Of a stretch of DNA of 64,000 nucleotides, positions 38,020 through 48,609 are shown piece by piece. The notes under the pieces were generated by a model. That model was not told the DNA's origin, searched no databases, and worked only from the letters and a program-made list of their open reading frames with translations. Source of the DNA: Alitta virens (Eukaryota; Annelida; Polychaeta; Phyllodocida; Nereididae); assembly GCA_932294295.1 (NCBI GenBank), contig OW028573.1, positions 18,062,155 to 18,126,154 on the forward strand, given 5' to 3'. Position 1 is the stretch's first letter. Every line of letters begins with the position of its first letter. The position numbers and the translations under genes were made by a program.

Positions 38020-38640
38020 TAGTCTATAATTTTTATTATTATTATTTATTACATTTATATAGCGCTACTATTTACAAAGGTAATTCAAGTGCGCTGTACA
38101 ATGATATTTAAATAGATTGAAAAAGAAATGTCTTTAATTTGCTTTTAAAAGTTAGGTAATTGTCTATATTTTGGATGCTTCCTGGCAAAGAGTTCTACAC
38201 ACGAGGATCATAGACACTGAATGACCTTTGTGCAAAGGTTGAACGTCTTGTAAATGGGACAGTGAGGATGATATTGTCACTATTGGATGATCTTGTAATC
38301 CGAGCAAATGATCGAATCTGTATCAAGTAAGACAGATAAGTTGGTGCAGTCTTATGAATACATTTAAAAACTAAGCAAATAATTTTAAAATCGATTCTCT
38401 GTCTAATGGGCAACCAGTGTAATGCCAGCAGTGCCCCTGAAGAGCTGTCATACTTGGAACGGCATAGAATAACCTTGGCTGCCCAGTTTTGGACCCTCTG
38501 TAACTTGCGAATGGTATTGTCAGGAAGACCACAAAGTACACTGTTGGAGTAATCCAAGTGACTTAATACCAACGATGATGCTAATGTTGTTTCACACAAT
38601 TTAATAAAATTCGTCTTTAAGACATCGTCGGATGATGTCT
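38020..38640 (-). mobile_element. LINE C-terminal fragment (CR1/L2-like)
   Basis: The minus-strand frame 38599-38195 (134 codons) contains LVLSHLDYSNSVLCGLP, IRKLQRVQNWAAKVI and ALHWLPIRQRIDFKI, then FTRRSTFAQRSFSVYDPR. This is the well-known region downstream of the reverse transcriptase in CR1/L2-type LINEs. The 3' end toward 38040 reads as TATATAGCGC-type sequence and an (ATT)n tail at 38031-38050. It is 5'-truncated at about 38640. Confidence 0.9.
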
Positions 38641-39529
38641 AAAAGACGTCATCTGATGACATATTTTAGACGTAGGCAGGCCGAATGGTCTTGTTTTGGC
38701 GGGGCCGAACAGGCTCAAGGCCGAAACAACCTGCTACCGTTTGGTTATATAACTGATTCTTTTTTTACAAAATGAAAGGATTAAATAAATTAATCATAAT
38801 TTTAAAGAAATTAATAAAATTTATAAATACACTGCAGTGTACAGTGGCCCAATCATATCAGAGACAATAGGTTATTTATTGTCTCTGCTCATATGTTTAG
38901 CATATAATTAACCTATTTTGATGACGACTTCACTAGCTTTGTTGACGCCTTTACTAGCTCTGATGACGACTTTGCCAGCTTATTTGACGAACTAACTATG
39001 AAGATGACGAGTTCACTATCACTTTTTTGTTGACGAGTTGACCAGTTGACGATAATGGTTGTTGACGACATGACCAACAAGTACTCCTTTTTGTGAGTGG
39101 AGAGATGAATGCTAGTCGATTAGGCCTTCGACCATTTCGGCACGGCCGTAAGGATTCGTTTAACTGAGACGTTTCGGCCAACGAAAGAAGTCGGTTTGGT
39201 TCCCTATACATTCATTACTTTAATTTCGATCAATCCACTCCACCAGAACAATTGAAAAAATACAAATATATCATTTTAAAGCAACTATGAAAATTATGCA
39301 TTGACTCGATGTCCAATTTAAAAAAAACAATTAAATGACACAATTATATAATACATAGCCTACTTTAACAACTGTAAATAAATATCACATTTAGTTATGC
39401 ATTGTGGGCTCTTGAATTTGTAGTTTAGAAACATATTATTTTCATTTTGATGGCATTTTTTTGTACAAAAACCGCCTGAAAATCCAGCAAGCTCCAAGAT
39501 GTCAAAATGCTAGCACATGTTACTTTTTA

Positions 39530-39785
39530 ACATCTAGATGTGAAGATGCTGCCTAGATGTCAAGATGCCAACATTTCAACATCTAGATGTTAAGATCTAC
39601 ATGTTAAGATGCTGACATTTTAAAAACTACATGTTAAGATGTTAAGATGCTGACATGTTAAGATGCTGACATTTTAACATCTACATGTTAAGATGTTGAC
39701 ATTTTAACATCTACATGTTAAGTTGTTAAGATGCTGACATTTTAACATCTACATGTTAAGATGCCAATATGTTAAATGTTAAAAA
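39530..39785. repeat. Small repeat patch related to the minisatellite
   Basis: Words such as GACATTTTAACATCTACATG, GATGCTGACATTTTAA and ATGTTAAGATG recur about every 35-45 bp. ATTTTAAC, ATCTAC and TGACATTT are the minisatellite's own sub-blocks, but here they alternate with their inverse (GTTAAGATG). It lies about 5 kb beyond the large array. Confidence 0.7.
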
Positions 39786-39789
39786 CGGA

Positions 39790-41410
39790 AATCATGTATA
39801 CCTCGAATATTTGGTCAAATTTAGGTGTGCATAATTATTATGCAAGTTTGATGAAATTTGGAATATATGATTAAATATTGCAAAATACATATCAGAAGGG
39901 CAGAGCAAACACAAATTTGAAACTCTGATGTATTTAACTCTGGTTTATGTCACATATCCTCATATGGTGTGATAAACAAATACATTGTATTATTTGTAAA
40001 ATATTTATCCAAACTGCACTGAACATTCAACAATAATGTTCCAACATCCTTTTTAGCTCTTGTTACAATTTTTTGTAGCATTTCAGAAGAACAGGCATGG
40101 TTGTTCTACATTTTAATGAGTCATTTTTCACTGTGCAATTGATAAACCCAGTGTGACCTCCAGATTTGGCTATTACCCAACATATTTCCAAGCATCAAGT
40201 TGATCAGATTTGACCAATTTAATGATATTCTGCACAAATAAAAGGTAAATTAAGAACAGTCAAGTATGTATAATATGGAATAACTTACCAGAGAGCCTCA
40301 AGTCATCAAGCAATTTATCACCGTCTTCCTTTTCCAAACAACTAAAGAAATTCTACCTTTCTCAATATCGGGAAAACTGCAATGTACTAAACTGTTATGT
40401 ATGCCATAGGTAAATCGATTTATTTATTCATTTTTTCATGACATAAACTGTAAATAATGTTAGCTTGTATTTATTGAATTGATATTGACACACATATTAT
40501 AATTTGATACTTGTTGCATGATCATAATAAGTATTCATCCTCATCTTCAGCCATTCTCATCTTCATCCATTTACAACTTTCAAACCAATAACTTCTATGT
40601 ATCGACCAAGAAAATATACATGTTATTAATTGTATTTGTCTAAACATAAATAAATTATCAAACTATGCAGTTCAGTCAGGTTGGGAAATGCATATATTCC
40701 ATCCATATTTTTGCACAGCCATTTGTGGATTGTGATAGCAGAGTTCACTCAATACTTTCAGAAGGTCAATGCCTCTTTCCCAGAGATAAAAATCTGAAGT
40801 AAATTGATCTGAAATAGCATGTGTTGATATGACCTATACAGAGTTACATTACTGTTAAATAAACATTTGTTTCAAACATAACCTTTTCGCTTGGGTAACC
40901 AGAAAAACTTCAAAATATATGCAAATTAATGGGTAGGCTCATTTGTAAGTGATACGCCAAAATGAGAAAACACGAACCCACGAAAGGTCCGAAATACATC
41001 AATAAGGGGGGTAGGAAAAGGATGTTCATGACGAGGCTGCAAAGGGGGGGGGGAGTCATTTTCCCTTCTTTGCCCAAAACTGGGACTGGAAATACTTAAG
41101 AATGACTTAATCCCACTTTTGAATTGAAAAAGGTACCCACAATACTGAAATAGTGCACGCACTGTATGTACTGTACATGCACCTGAATGGGGACAACAAT
41201 ATTTAGATTATTAGTAAATATATATCTATATTATTACCAAAGTTGCTAAAAAAAACATCTCACACAGCTATAAGAAACCCCATCTGAGTTTGCTCTGTGC
41301 GCTTCCTATTGATTTATGAATAATTGTGATGGTCTTGGATGGACAAGAATATCATACAAAGGATAGAAATTAGTTAAGAAGTTTTGAACAATTTTGAAGG
41401 CGCTTGTGTA
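39790..41410. other. A/T-rich spacer, no gene seen
   Basis: No recognised gene. A 53-nt possible minus-strand exon at 40341-40289 is discussed among the findings. A poly-G run lies at 41045-41054. Confidence 0.4.
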
Positions 41411-41413
41411 CTA

Positions 41414-42255
41414 CAGGGTGCGCCATAAAAACTTGCACCAGCAGCTACTGCTACCTCTTTTGTTATTACCTCAATTGACTGTAATACATGCAGCTGAAAT
41501 CATACAAACGAAAGTAATAATAGTCCTAAATTATGTTTATAAATATATTTTAGTTTTTCCTCAAGAATTATAGATAATATGGATCTAAATATAGCACATG
41601 CACACTTATCACACCTTCGGGTGATTTTCAACTCGGCTTTTGCAATATAAGCATTAGATTATGTCACTGATCATACAAATGTGTTACAGACACCTTTCTT
41701 GTCCTTTGCCGCCAAAAATAGGGCAAATAGATTCAATTTTAATAAGAAGGTAGAGCATTGACGCTTTTGAGGCGGAAAGTGCCATTTTGGATTTTGGTAA
41801 ATTTTGGTATATTTCTCCATTTTAATTTCATGACCTTGCTGAATTCAAACTGGAACCAACCTTCTTATCATCTAATACCTTGATATATATATGCACATAT
41901 AAAAAACATTGAAGGAGGATTCTGTGCAAATATTATATTTTCTATGGCTTCAGAGTGTGTAGTAACTAGGAAATATCTAATTTGTAAACTTTCTGCAACT
42001 AGAGACACCATGCAAGCAGACAGAAATTTGACTTCTGTGATGTGTATCACTCAAAACAAGCCCTGCAGCATACACCCTCTCAATAATTCAGATGCTGATA
42101 TTGTCTAACATTATAAGATCAAAAATATCACAATGACCAATTGCTTATACCCCTAACTAAATGTGGCAAAACTTTAAAAGACTTCATAAGTATTTGAGTA
42201 ACCTAGAGCTATCGAAAGCAGAGATGCCTTGTGCAAGTTTTTATGGCGCACCCTG
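41414..42255. mobile_element. 842-bp non-autonomous element with perfect 25-bp TIRs and TA duplication
   Basis: 41414-41438 begins CAGGGTGCGCCATAAAAA and is the exact inverse of 42231-42255. TA flanks both ends (41412-41413 and 42256-42257). CAGGG ends plus a TA target site fit the Tc1/mariner superfamily. The interior is A/T-rich without a transposase frame, so it must have been moved by an enzyme supplied elsewhere. The perfect TIRs suggest a fairly young insertion. Confidence 0.92.
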
Positions 42256-42597
42256 TATGTGGCCATTCGCCCATGTTTTTAATTGAACTCAAGATTAAGA
42301 TTCATTATTGGCTATTTCAACAAATGATTTCAATCTTAATACAAAACAATATCGTGATATAAATAGCATTCCCCGAAAAAGAAAAAGAAAAAAGGCAGAC
42401 TGACTACCATTGGGAGTAAGCCTTTACCAACAAAAGAAAGACATAGTTTACATAGTAATACCAGGACACAAAAAAATTTACAAAATACACGTAAAATACA
42501 AATCTAAAGGAGACAAACGTTTTTGGAAAGTTCACATGGGACTTATTTCAGGTTTGGAGTAACGACCCAAATTGCTCACCATTAGCCTTCAATTTGA

Positions 42598-42600
<3 letters not shown>

Positions 42601-42661
<61 letters not shown>

Positions 42662-42685
42662 GTCTGTCTCTCTCCCGCTCTCTCA

Positions 42686-42767
<82 letters not shown>

Positions 42768-42778
42768 TCCTTTTTTTA
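42601..42778. repeat. Long (CT)n tract directly before a splice acceptor
   Basis: About 160 bp of CT repeats with a small TGTC/CGCTC interruption, then T-rich sequence running into the acceptor TTTTTCAG at 42797-42804. The Ser-Leu frames across it are artefacts. Confidence 0.95.
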
Positions 42779-42804
42779 ATTTTATTTATTTATTTATTTT
42801 TCAG

Positions 42805-45237
42805 AAATTACAGGGTGGGCTGGTCAACGAAATCTACCAATGCTCGAATGGCGATGGTTTAGAAGATGCCATAATCATTCGAGTAAATTCTTTGCGTAGT
42901 GTAAGTAAATTGGTGGACAGAGAGAGGGAGCTTTTCGGCTACCAAATTGGCAATGCAGCTGGAATTACAGAACCACTGCATATCATTTTCAACAATGGGA
43001 TAGTCTACAAATATGCCTTAGGAGAATCAATAAGTTGGGCTCATCTGTGGGATGAGAATGTTTCAAGGTATGTTCATTCTAGCAGTTGTAGATTAAAACA
43101 GAATTAAGTTAAGTTTGAACAGAACGTACTTAACCTCACTATTAAGGCCACCTCACCAACAAAATATGACATTTTGTTGGTGAGGTGGTCTTTATAGTGA
43201 AGTTAGGTATGTCCTAAGAAATAATTTCTTCATCCAGAAATTTCATGCGATGTTTGGCTAAACTTCATTCTGTTGATGTTGAAAAGCTGAACCTTATCAA
43301 TCTTGAGGGAAAATCAGTGAAGGTAGAAAAGAGCTTGACACTGTTTGAAAGACTTCGAGCTGCAGCAAGGGCAATACCAGAAGAATTTGTAAATTATCCC
43401 GAAAGGAAGGAGAGGTATGCAACATTTTACCCTTCACTCCAACCCAGCTTTCTTGTATAATTATAATAACAAATTTTGCCTGTTGCGCCAAATATGATTT
43501 CAATTCCATGTGCTTTATTTCACTCAACAATTCTTCATTTCAATTTTTGACTTGCATGGCACCCAGAATACAGAAGATATTCTGGACAAAAGAACAGCTC
43601 CTGGATGAATTAGATGCCCTAGAGAAACATCTTACTTCATTCTCATTTAATGTTGTATTTTCTCACTTCGATGGATGGGTCAACAATGTCTTGTATGACA
43701 AAGAAAAAGGTATAGTATTATTGAGTATAACAATGACTTTGAGTGCATGATGATTACCTCCCAACCATATTATGCCTACTTCCTCATCCTTCTGAGCATA
43801 TATTGAGAGGTGGTGATCCTAATATAACTGCCCAGCAGCTTCATATATCAAGGTATTAACAACAGTGGATCAAGGATATCACTTCCACTCAATATTCACC
43901 AACGTAGTTGTTAAACGACTGAACCCGAAACTCTGGTAAACTACATCTGAATCTTTCAAACAGGAACCTCTTCGAATCATCCCCTATTTGCAAATTCCTA
44001 ATGTCATGGCAAGTCCAAGCACCACATTAAACCATGATAATAATATTATTATCGTTTCATTACAGACAAACTATCATTTCTTGATTATGAATCCTGTGAC
44101 TTCTACTATGAAGCTTATGACCTGGCCCTCCTCTACAATTGTTTTCAGATGTTTGACCATTACCATAAACTTCCTGATGGCATGGTCAAACCCTCTAAAG
44201 GTATAGAAATTATTATTAAGCCTAATTATACAATATACATGATATATGAAAATTGATCTAACCTTAAGATGGATGTAATGATTGCGGACAAATCCAGAGA
44301 TTTGTTTGATATTGGCTAAAAATAATTCCATTTTCATATGATTTGTAATTTCACAATGATTTTTCAGGTATTTGGTCAAAGTTATTTAATAATACAGTTT
44401 TAACAGGTTTTTGGTATGGTAGGACTACAGGTGCAGTTGATATTGACAATTGCTATATATAAATTTACAAGATGGCTTTATAAATTTCTCAGACTGTGAT
44501 ACATCGATATTTCTAATTACCTCAATTGAATGTTAAATTTACAGCCAAAGCCACATGATCCTCCCTTATGGTGTTTTTTTTAATTGTTTGGTACTACTTT
44601 TGATGGTTGATGATTTTAACTTATGTTTTGTGCATGTTTTTAACTTTTTTATACTCTCTCTCATATCTCTGTATAGAGGGGTTGGTTTTTAATTTCTGTC
44701 AATCATTTTTGTGCTTTTATGAATGTTTTCGACAAGAGACACAAAATTAATTACTTCTTATAATACTACTTCTATATACTACAGATGAAATGAGACTACC
44801 AAGGGATGATGAATTCAAAAGGAAGTTAGCTAGGGTCTACATGGAAGAAAAGTTCCAGATTGAGCGAAACGATCCGATGGATTTTACCGATGAAGAACTG
44901 GAACAATTTTACATTCAGGCTTTAATGCTAGAAATAGTTAGTGTATTTACAAATGGGGGGAAAAAGTTGCAGATAATTTCTTATTCAGCTCCATAATTTT
45001 TGCATAAGAATTTTTCAGATGTTCGATAAAAGCATGAAATATTTTTAAAACGCTTCTAAGGTTTATTATTTTCCCAATGTTATGTCAGCTTATATCACAT
45101 GACAATGACAGACGTAATGATGCAAATGATAAGGAGTGCTACCCCACTTTATGTTGCAGTTCATCTCCTTCTATTGGACCATCTTCCATTTCTCGCTGTT
45201 TGATGATCCGGCGGTAGGCTGGGATATCAGCAGGTAG
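42805..45237 (+). CDS. ETNK: Ethanolamine/choline kinase-like protein, N-terminus not found
   Basis: Exons 42805-43067, 43238-43414, 43567-43709, 44066-44200, 44785-44936 and 45160-45237 join in frame with GT-AG borders: 315 codons and a TAG. The family phosphorylates ethanolamine (or choline) with ATP, the first step of the CDP-ethanolamine route to phosphatidylethanolamine, in the cytosol. The first exon found carries GGLVNEIYQC, like the GG.TN.L. nucleotide loop, and LVDRERE, typical of ethanolamine kinases. Later come FNNGIVYKYALGE, then CLAKLHSVD. The Brenner motif is SHFDGWVNNVLYD: Asp and Asn are kept, but the usual HND is HFD. Next come FLDYE and EAYDLA, and finally FISFYWTIFHFSL. Human ETNK1 has about 450 residues; the upstream exon(s) with the start codon were not found. 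The C-terminus is about 15-30 residues short, and a donor-like AG|GTAGAT at 45233 overlaps the stop. Confidence 0.85.
43128..43208. repeat. 81-nt near-perfect hairpin in an ETNK-like intron
   Basis: Arms 43128-43165 and 43171-43208 (38 nt each; CCACCTCACCAACAAAAT faces its exact inverse) pair with about five mismatches around a 5-nt loop, ATGAC. The size is like a miRNA precursor, but a small MITE is equally possible. Confidence 0.8.
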
Positions 45238-46880
45238 ATAGGACACTCGTTTCAATTTACTGCATCAGTTATAAAAACTATGCACAATGAACAACTCAAA
45301 TTACATGTGCCCTTGATTTTTCCCTTTTCAGATTTACACAAAATTTCTTTGAAGGATACGTACAACGTAGAGACAAATTGTTTTCCTTCAAGCCTCACAA
45401 AAATGTATAGGCCTATTGCGTAAACAAAACCAGCATCAACATTGACAACCAATAATATTTACCTGCTTTTTAGTATTTCTAAAACGTTATATTGGTAAAG
45501 GCAGACAACTTCGTAATTTCGTTGCAAGATATTTTCAGAACTAACAGGGTCAATTAATAAACGGTTTGAACTGAATCGAATTAAAAATGGAATTTTAAGA
45601 CTCCTTGTCATCTTATAATTTTCAAATGTCATCATCATAATATATATATTAACTTTGTTTTTCCAGCTTCAATTATTTTGTGAACTTTTTCATGACTGTT
45701 TCTGGGACATTTATTTTTATTGTTAATAAATAAATCAAAATCAAAACTGGGATTTACAAAGGCTGTCCACTGTGCAAAGCCATTAGAGCCTAAATTTTTG
45801 CCGTTTTGTTTTATTAGGCATGCTGGGATAGGTCCGGGCAACCATTTTGAAATGAGGAACTGTGGGTAAATGCATGACCTTTTTTTTTCTGGCGTTGCTG
45901 CTCCCCCTAAAAACGTTGCTGCTGTTGAAATTTAATTGAAATAAAAAGTGCACTGATAACATAATTTTCTTTGGGAGACCGCTTAGCCCAGCGGTCATGT
46001 GATGACGGCGCCACCAGAGCCAACGTTTTCCCGCCGCTCAAATAGCAATCAAACTGACGCCTGAATTTCTCAGAATTAAGTGTGAGTCTTAAAACACAAA
46101 CAACAATGTAATGGCAAAACAGTTTAATCTGCCTAAATGATAACCAACTATAAGAAACATAGATTTAAGTTCAGCTAATCAACACAATTAGATAAACTAT
46201 AGTACAATGCAATTATTGATAACTAAACCCCCTATCTAGTTAAGTTAGCTTTTATAAAAGCCTTAGAAAGTACTTAAAAACATTTGCTCTCAAGCTGAAG
46301 ATTCCTGGGTGTCTGAATAATTATAAATTTGTTAAAATATAATTGTCTTAATAAAAAAAAAAACAATCCATGTGCATAGAATCTTTGCATCTTTTCATCC
46401 AGAAAAATACTTCTAGCCATGAACTGCTTTTCAGTGCTTATAATATTCAGGTTTACAACATAATTAAAATTAAATGACTGAATAATTTTAGGTCTGTAAA
46501 AGGACATAATAAAGAGAGCGATAAATATGTCTATTCGGGCTCATTTAGTCTCAAAACCATAAAAAAAGGAAATATGACGAACTGCGACTTCGCTCGCAAA
46601 TGCTAAAAATTCTTTCAAATTGACTAAACATTCAAGCGGTCTTGGGAGGGACCAATGCTAAATAATTTACCTCATTTCATGACATATGGCCATTTGTAAA
46701 CATTAAAAATACCTTTTCGGAAATGGTAAATTTCGGCCTTTATCAAACCTGGGTGGTTTCCATTTGAAATTCTGAAATTACTATTTTTCTATGTATTATT
46801 ACTCGTAACTCAACTATGGATTTTATTTTGCACATGCTGTTGCTAGACCAATCCTCCCCTTTAGGGGAATTGTTTAGGCA
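45238..46880. other. Spacer after the kinase gene, no gene seen
   Basis: AATAAA words occur near 45725 and could end the kinase transcript. At 45900-46060 is a more GC-rich stretch with two CGTTGCTGCT words and TTTTCCCGCCGC, which resembles an E2F-type site. No coding block I can support starts there. Short minus-strand frames at 45635-45998 have no recognised domain. Confidence 0.4.
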
Positions 46881-46886
46881 TTGTTT

Positions 46887-47030
46887 GGTGACATCTTGGC
46901 CGAAATAACTGACTCTGATTTTGTCCGCTGGGTGTATAAGGCCGGATTGGGACGGCGTCCAATTCAGGAACTAAAATTAGCGGATGAAAATCTGGGTCAG
47001 TGATTTCGGTCAAGGTGACGTCATGACACC
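46887..47030. mobile_element. Foldback element
   Basis: The left arm 46887-46929 (GGTGACATCTTGGCCGAAAT...) is the imperfect inverse of about 46979-47030 (...ATTTCGGTCAAGGTGACGTC). An inner small dyad, GATTGGGAC..GTCCAATT, sits at the centre. No open frame; probably a MITE. Confidence 0.75.
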
Positions 47031-47049
47031 GGTCTATAAATTAATTATG

Positions 47050-47640
47050 TTATTGAGAATTTGACTGTAATTTTATATGAATTCTGAATAACTTTAACTT
47101 TATTATATAGTTTGATATACATATTGAGCTGAACTACCATGCAATTGAATAAATACATTAGGTATTGTGATAATATTTCATTACCAAGTACAATATGGTC
47201 AGAATAGACACCAGCATTACCATCTGATTTTCCTTTAGAGATGTTTTTAATAGCGGCAGACAATTCACTCTTTGGTCAGTTGTTAACTTTTCTTCAAATC
47301 ACTCTTGTTGAAATTTTCTAACTGCATATATAGTGATAAGGCATGGAGACAAGAGTCTTGTTTCCATGGATAAAGTGACTATTCCTTTTTCTAAGGTCAT
47401 ATAACAGACCAGAACTTGGCCGGCCACAACTCCTTCCACCTCCAGTGCCACATCAAAGCATATTCTCATGTTGGCACAGTGATCATTCCAACCTGGCAAA
47501 GGAGATATATATATAACTCCTTGGGCCGATAACTCTATTCTTAGAATACAATCAGTGAAAAAGCCATACCCACTCAGTACAGGTAGACAATAAAATTCCA
47601 AACAACAGTTTTAATGGCATGTCTTTTTATGCGTTTATCC
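47050..47640. other. No supported gene
   Basis: A 100-codon minus-strand frame (47601-47299) reads like ordinary protein in part, but it has no recognised motif and no clear splice partners. Left unassigned. Confidence 0.3.
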
Positions 47641-47689
47641 ATAACATTAATATCATAACTGCAGTTAGTGACGGCAGGTGCTGCAGTCT

Positions 47690-47899
47690 ACTGCAGGTGT
47701 GTGAAAGCACAAGGGGGCGCTTTACAGCAACAGGTGCAGAGTTTTATCGATCGGTCGCATCTTGTGGCCAATCACAGCAGCCCAGAAGTGACCAATCAAA
47801 AGGCTTTGCATCTTATTCTACCTGTCACCGAGTTTTAAGTCAGAACAACGTCATTTCGTCAAACAACGTGATGGTGACTTGACAGCTTTACCTCTGATT
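47690..47899 (+). promoter_or_regulatory. Candidate promoter and 5' UTR exon of the adenylyl cyclase gene
   Basis: A locally GC-richer stretch with two CCAAT boxes (GGCCAATCAC near 47767 and GACCAATCAA near 47790) and two cAMP-response half-sites (ACGTCA and CGTCA near 47848-47858). It ends at a good donor, GATTT|GTAAGT, at 47899-47905. A non-coding exon ending here could splice to the acceptor at 48586, just before the first coding exon. Inferred from position only. Confidence 0.4.
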
Positions 47900-48609
47900 T
47901 GTAAGTACACAAATACTTGTTACTATCTTCACTGTGTAATTATGTTAACTTATATGACACTCTATTATCATTGTCAGTTGTGCTCTCAAAGATAACATCA
48001 CTTGCCACTACATGAACTTACTGTCCTTCTGACGTCTTGTGTTATGAAGGCCTTAATATGTATGGTCATGTTCATATTTGCCTTGAACAACATGTAAGAT
48101 CCAAAACACTTTTATAAAAATAAGAAGTATAGGATTTACATGCTGGATGAAACTTGTATGATTTCATTTGCTTTGTATAGAGCGTGTTTTATTTGGCCTT
48201 CCTTAAGTGCTCAATGGAAATTAGATTTATTGGTCTTATGATGCTAGTGCGTATCTCTTCTGTCTTACATTTATGTAAAATAAAAATAATTTTGGATGTC
48301 CGAATAGCTAAAGTTAATCCTTCACTGAAGTCAGTTTACCATAAAGTAGTCAGACTGGCTATCTGAAGGTGCTTTTTGTCATTTCGGTAACTTCTCGCTT
48401 CCAGTGAACACAGCACCAATGTCCAGATGCAACTGGTTCTTCATGCTGAGTGAATAACTCCATTGTAGCATGATACTAGCATCGTTCTATTGTTCTTTCA
48501 ATTAATTTCGCTTTTTAGTTGTTGTGTGATTTAATGGAAATGTCATATGCTTAAATGGTGTCTCAGAAATCATTTGTGTGTTGCAGGTGCAGGTCCAAAC
48601 CGGTGCGTC

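Larger units (their letters stand above)
35318..39210. mobile_element. Candidate composite element with inverted GTCAACTCGTCA-rich ends
   Basis: The left end (35318-35450) is packed with TCGTCAAC and TCGTCATC words (GTGAACTCATCATC, GGCTGGCAAACTCGTCATCAGA). The right end (38920-39070) holds the inverse of the same ordered words. Just inside and outside, TTCGGC-rich blocks recur. About 100 bp starting GCTAGTCGATT is present in direct orientation at 35924-36029 and 39112-39210. Between them lie ACGTC-rich DNA and a LINE fragment. No transposase is visible, so autonomy and exact borders are unknown. Confidence 0.45.

Noticed and set aside
42572..42862. 96-codon Ser/Leu-rich frame
   Set aside because: It is a translation of the (CT)n tract and is out of frame with the kinase exon it overlaps.
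45780..45860. Possible extra C-terminal exon of the kinase (TTTATTAG|GCATGC...)
   Set aside because: The in-frame peptide does not resemble the family C-terminus, so the link could not be supported.
45635..45998. Two minus-strand frames near a GC-richer, E2F-like stretch
   Set aside because: No recognised domain, start context or splice partners.
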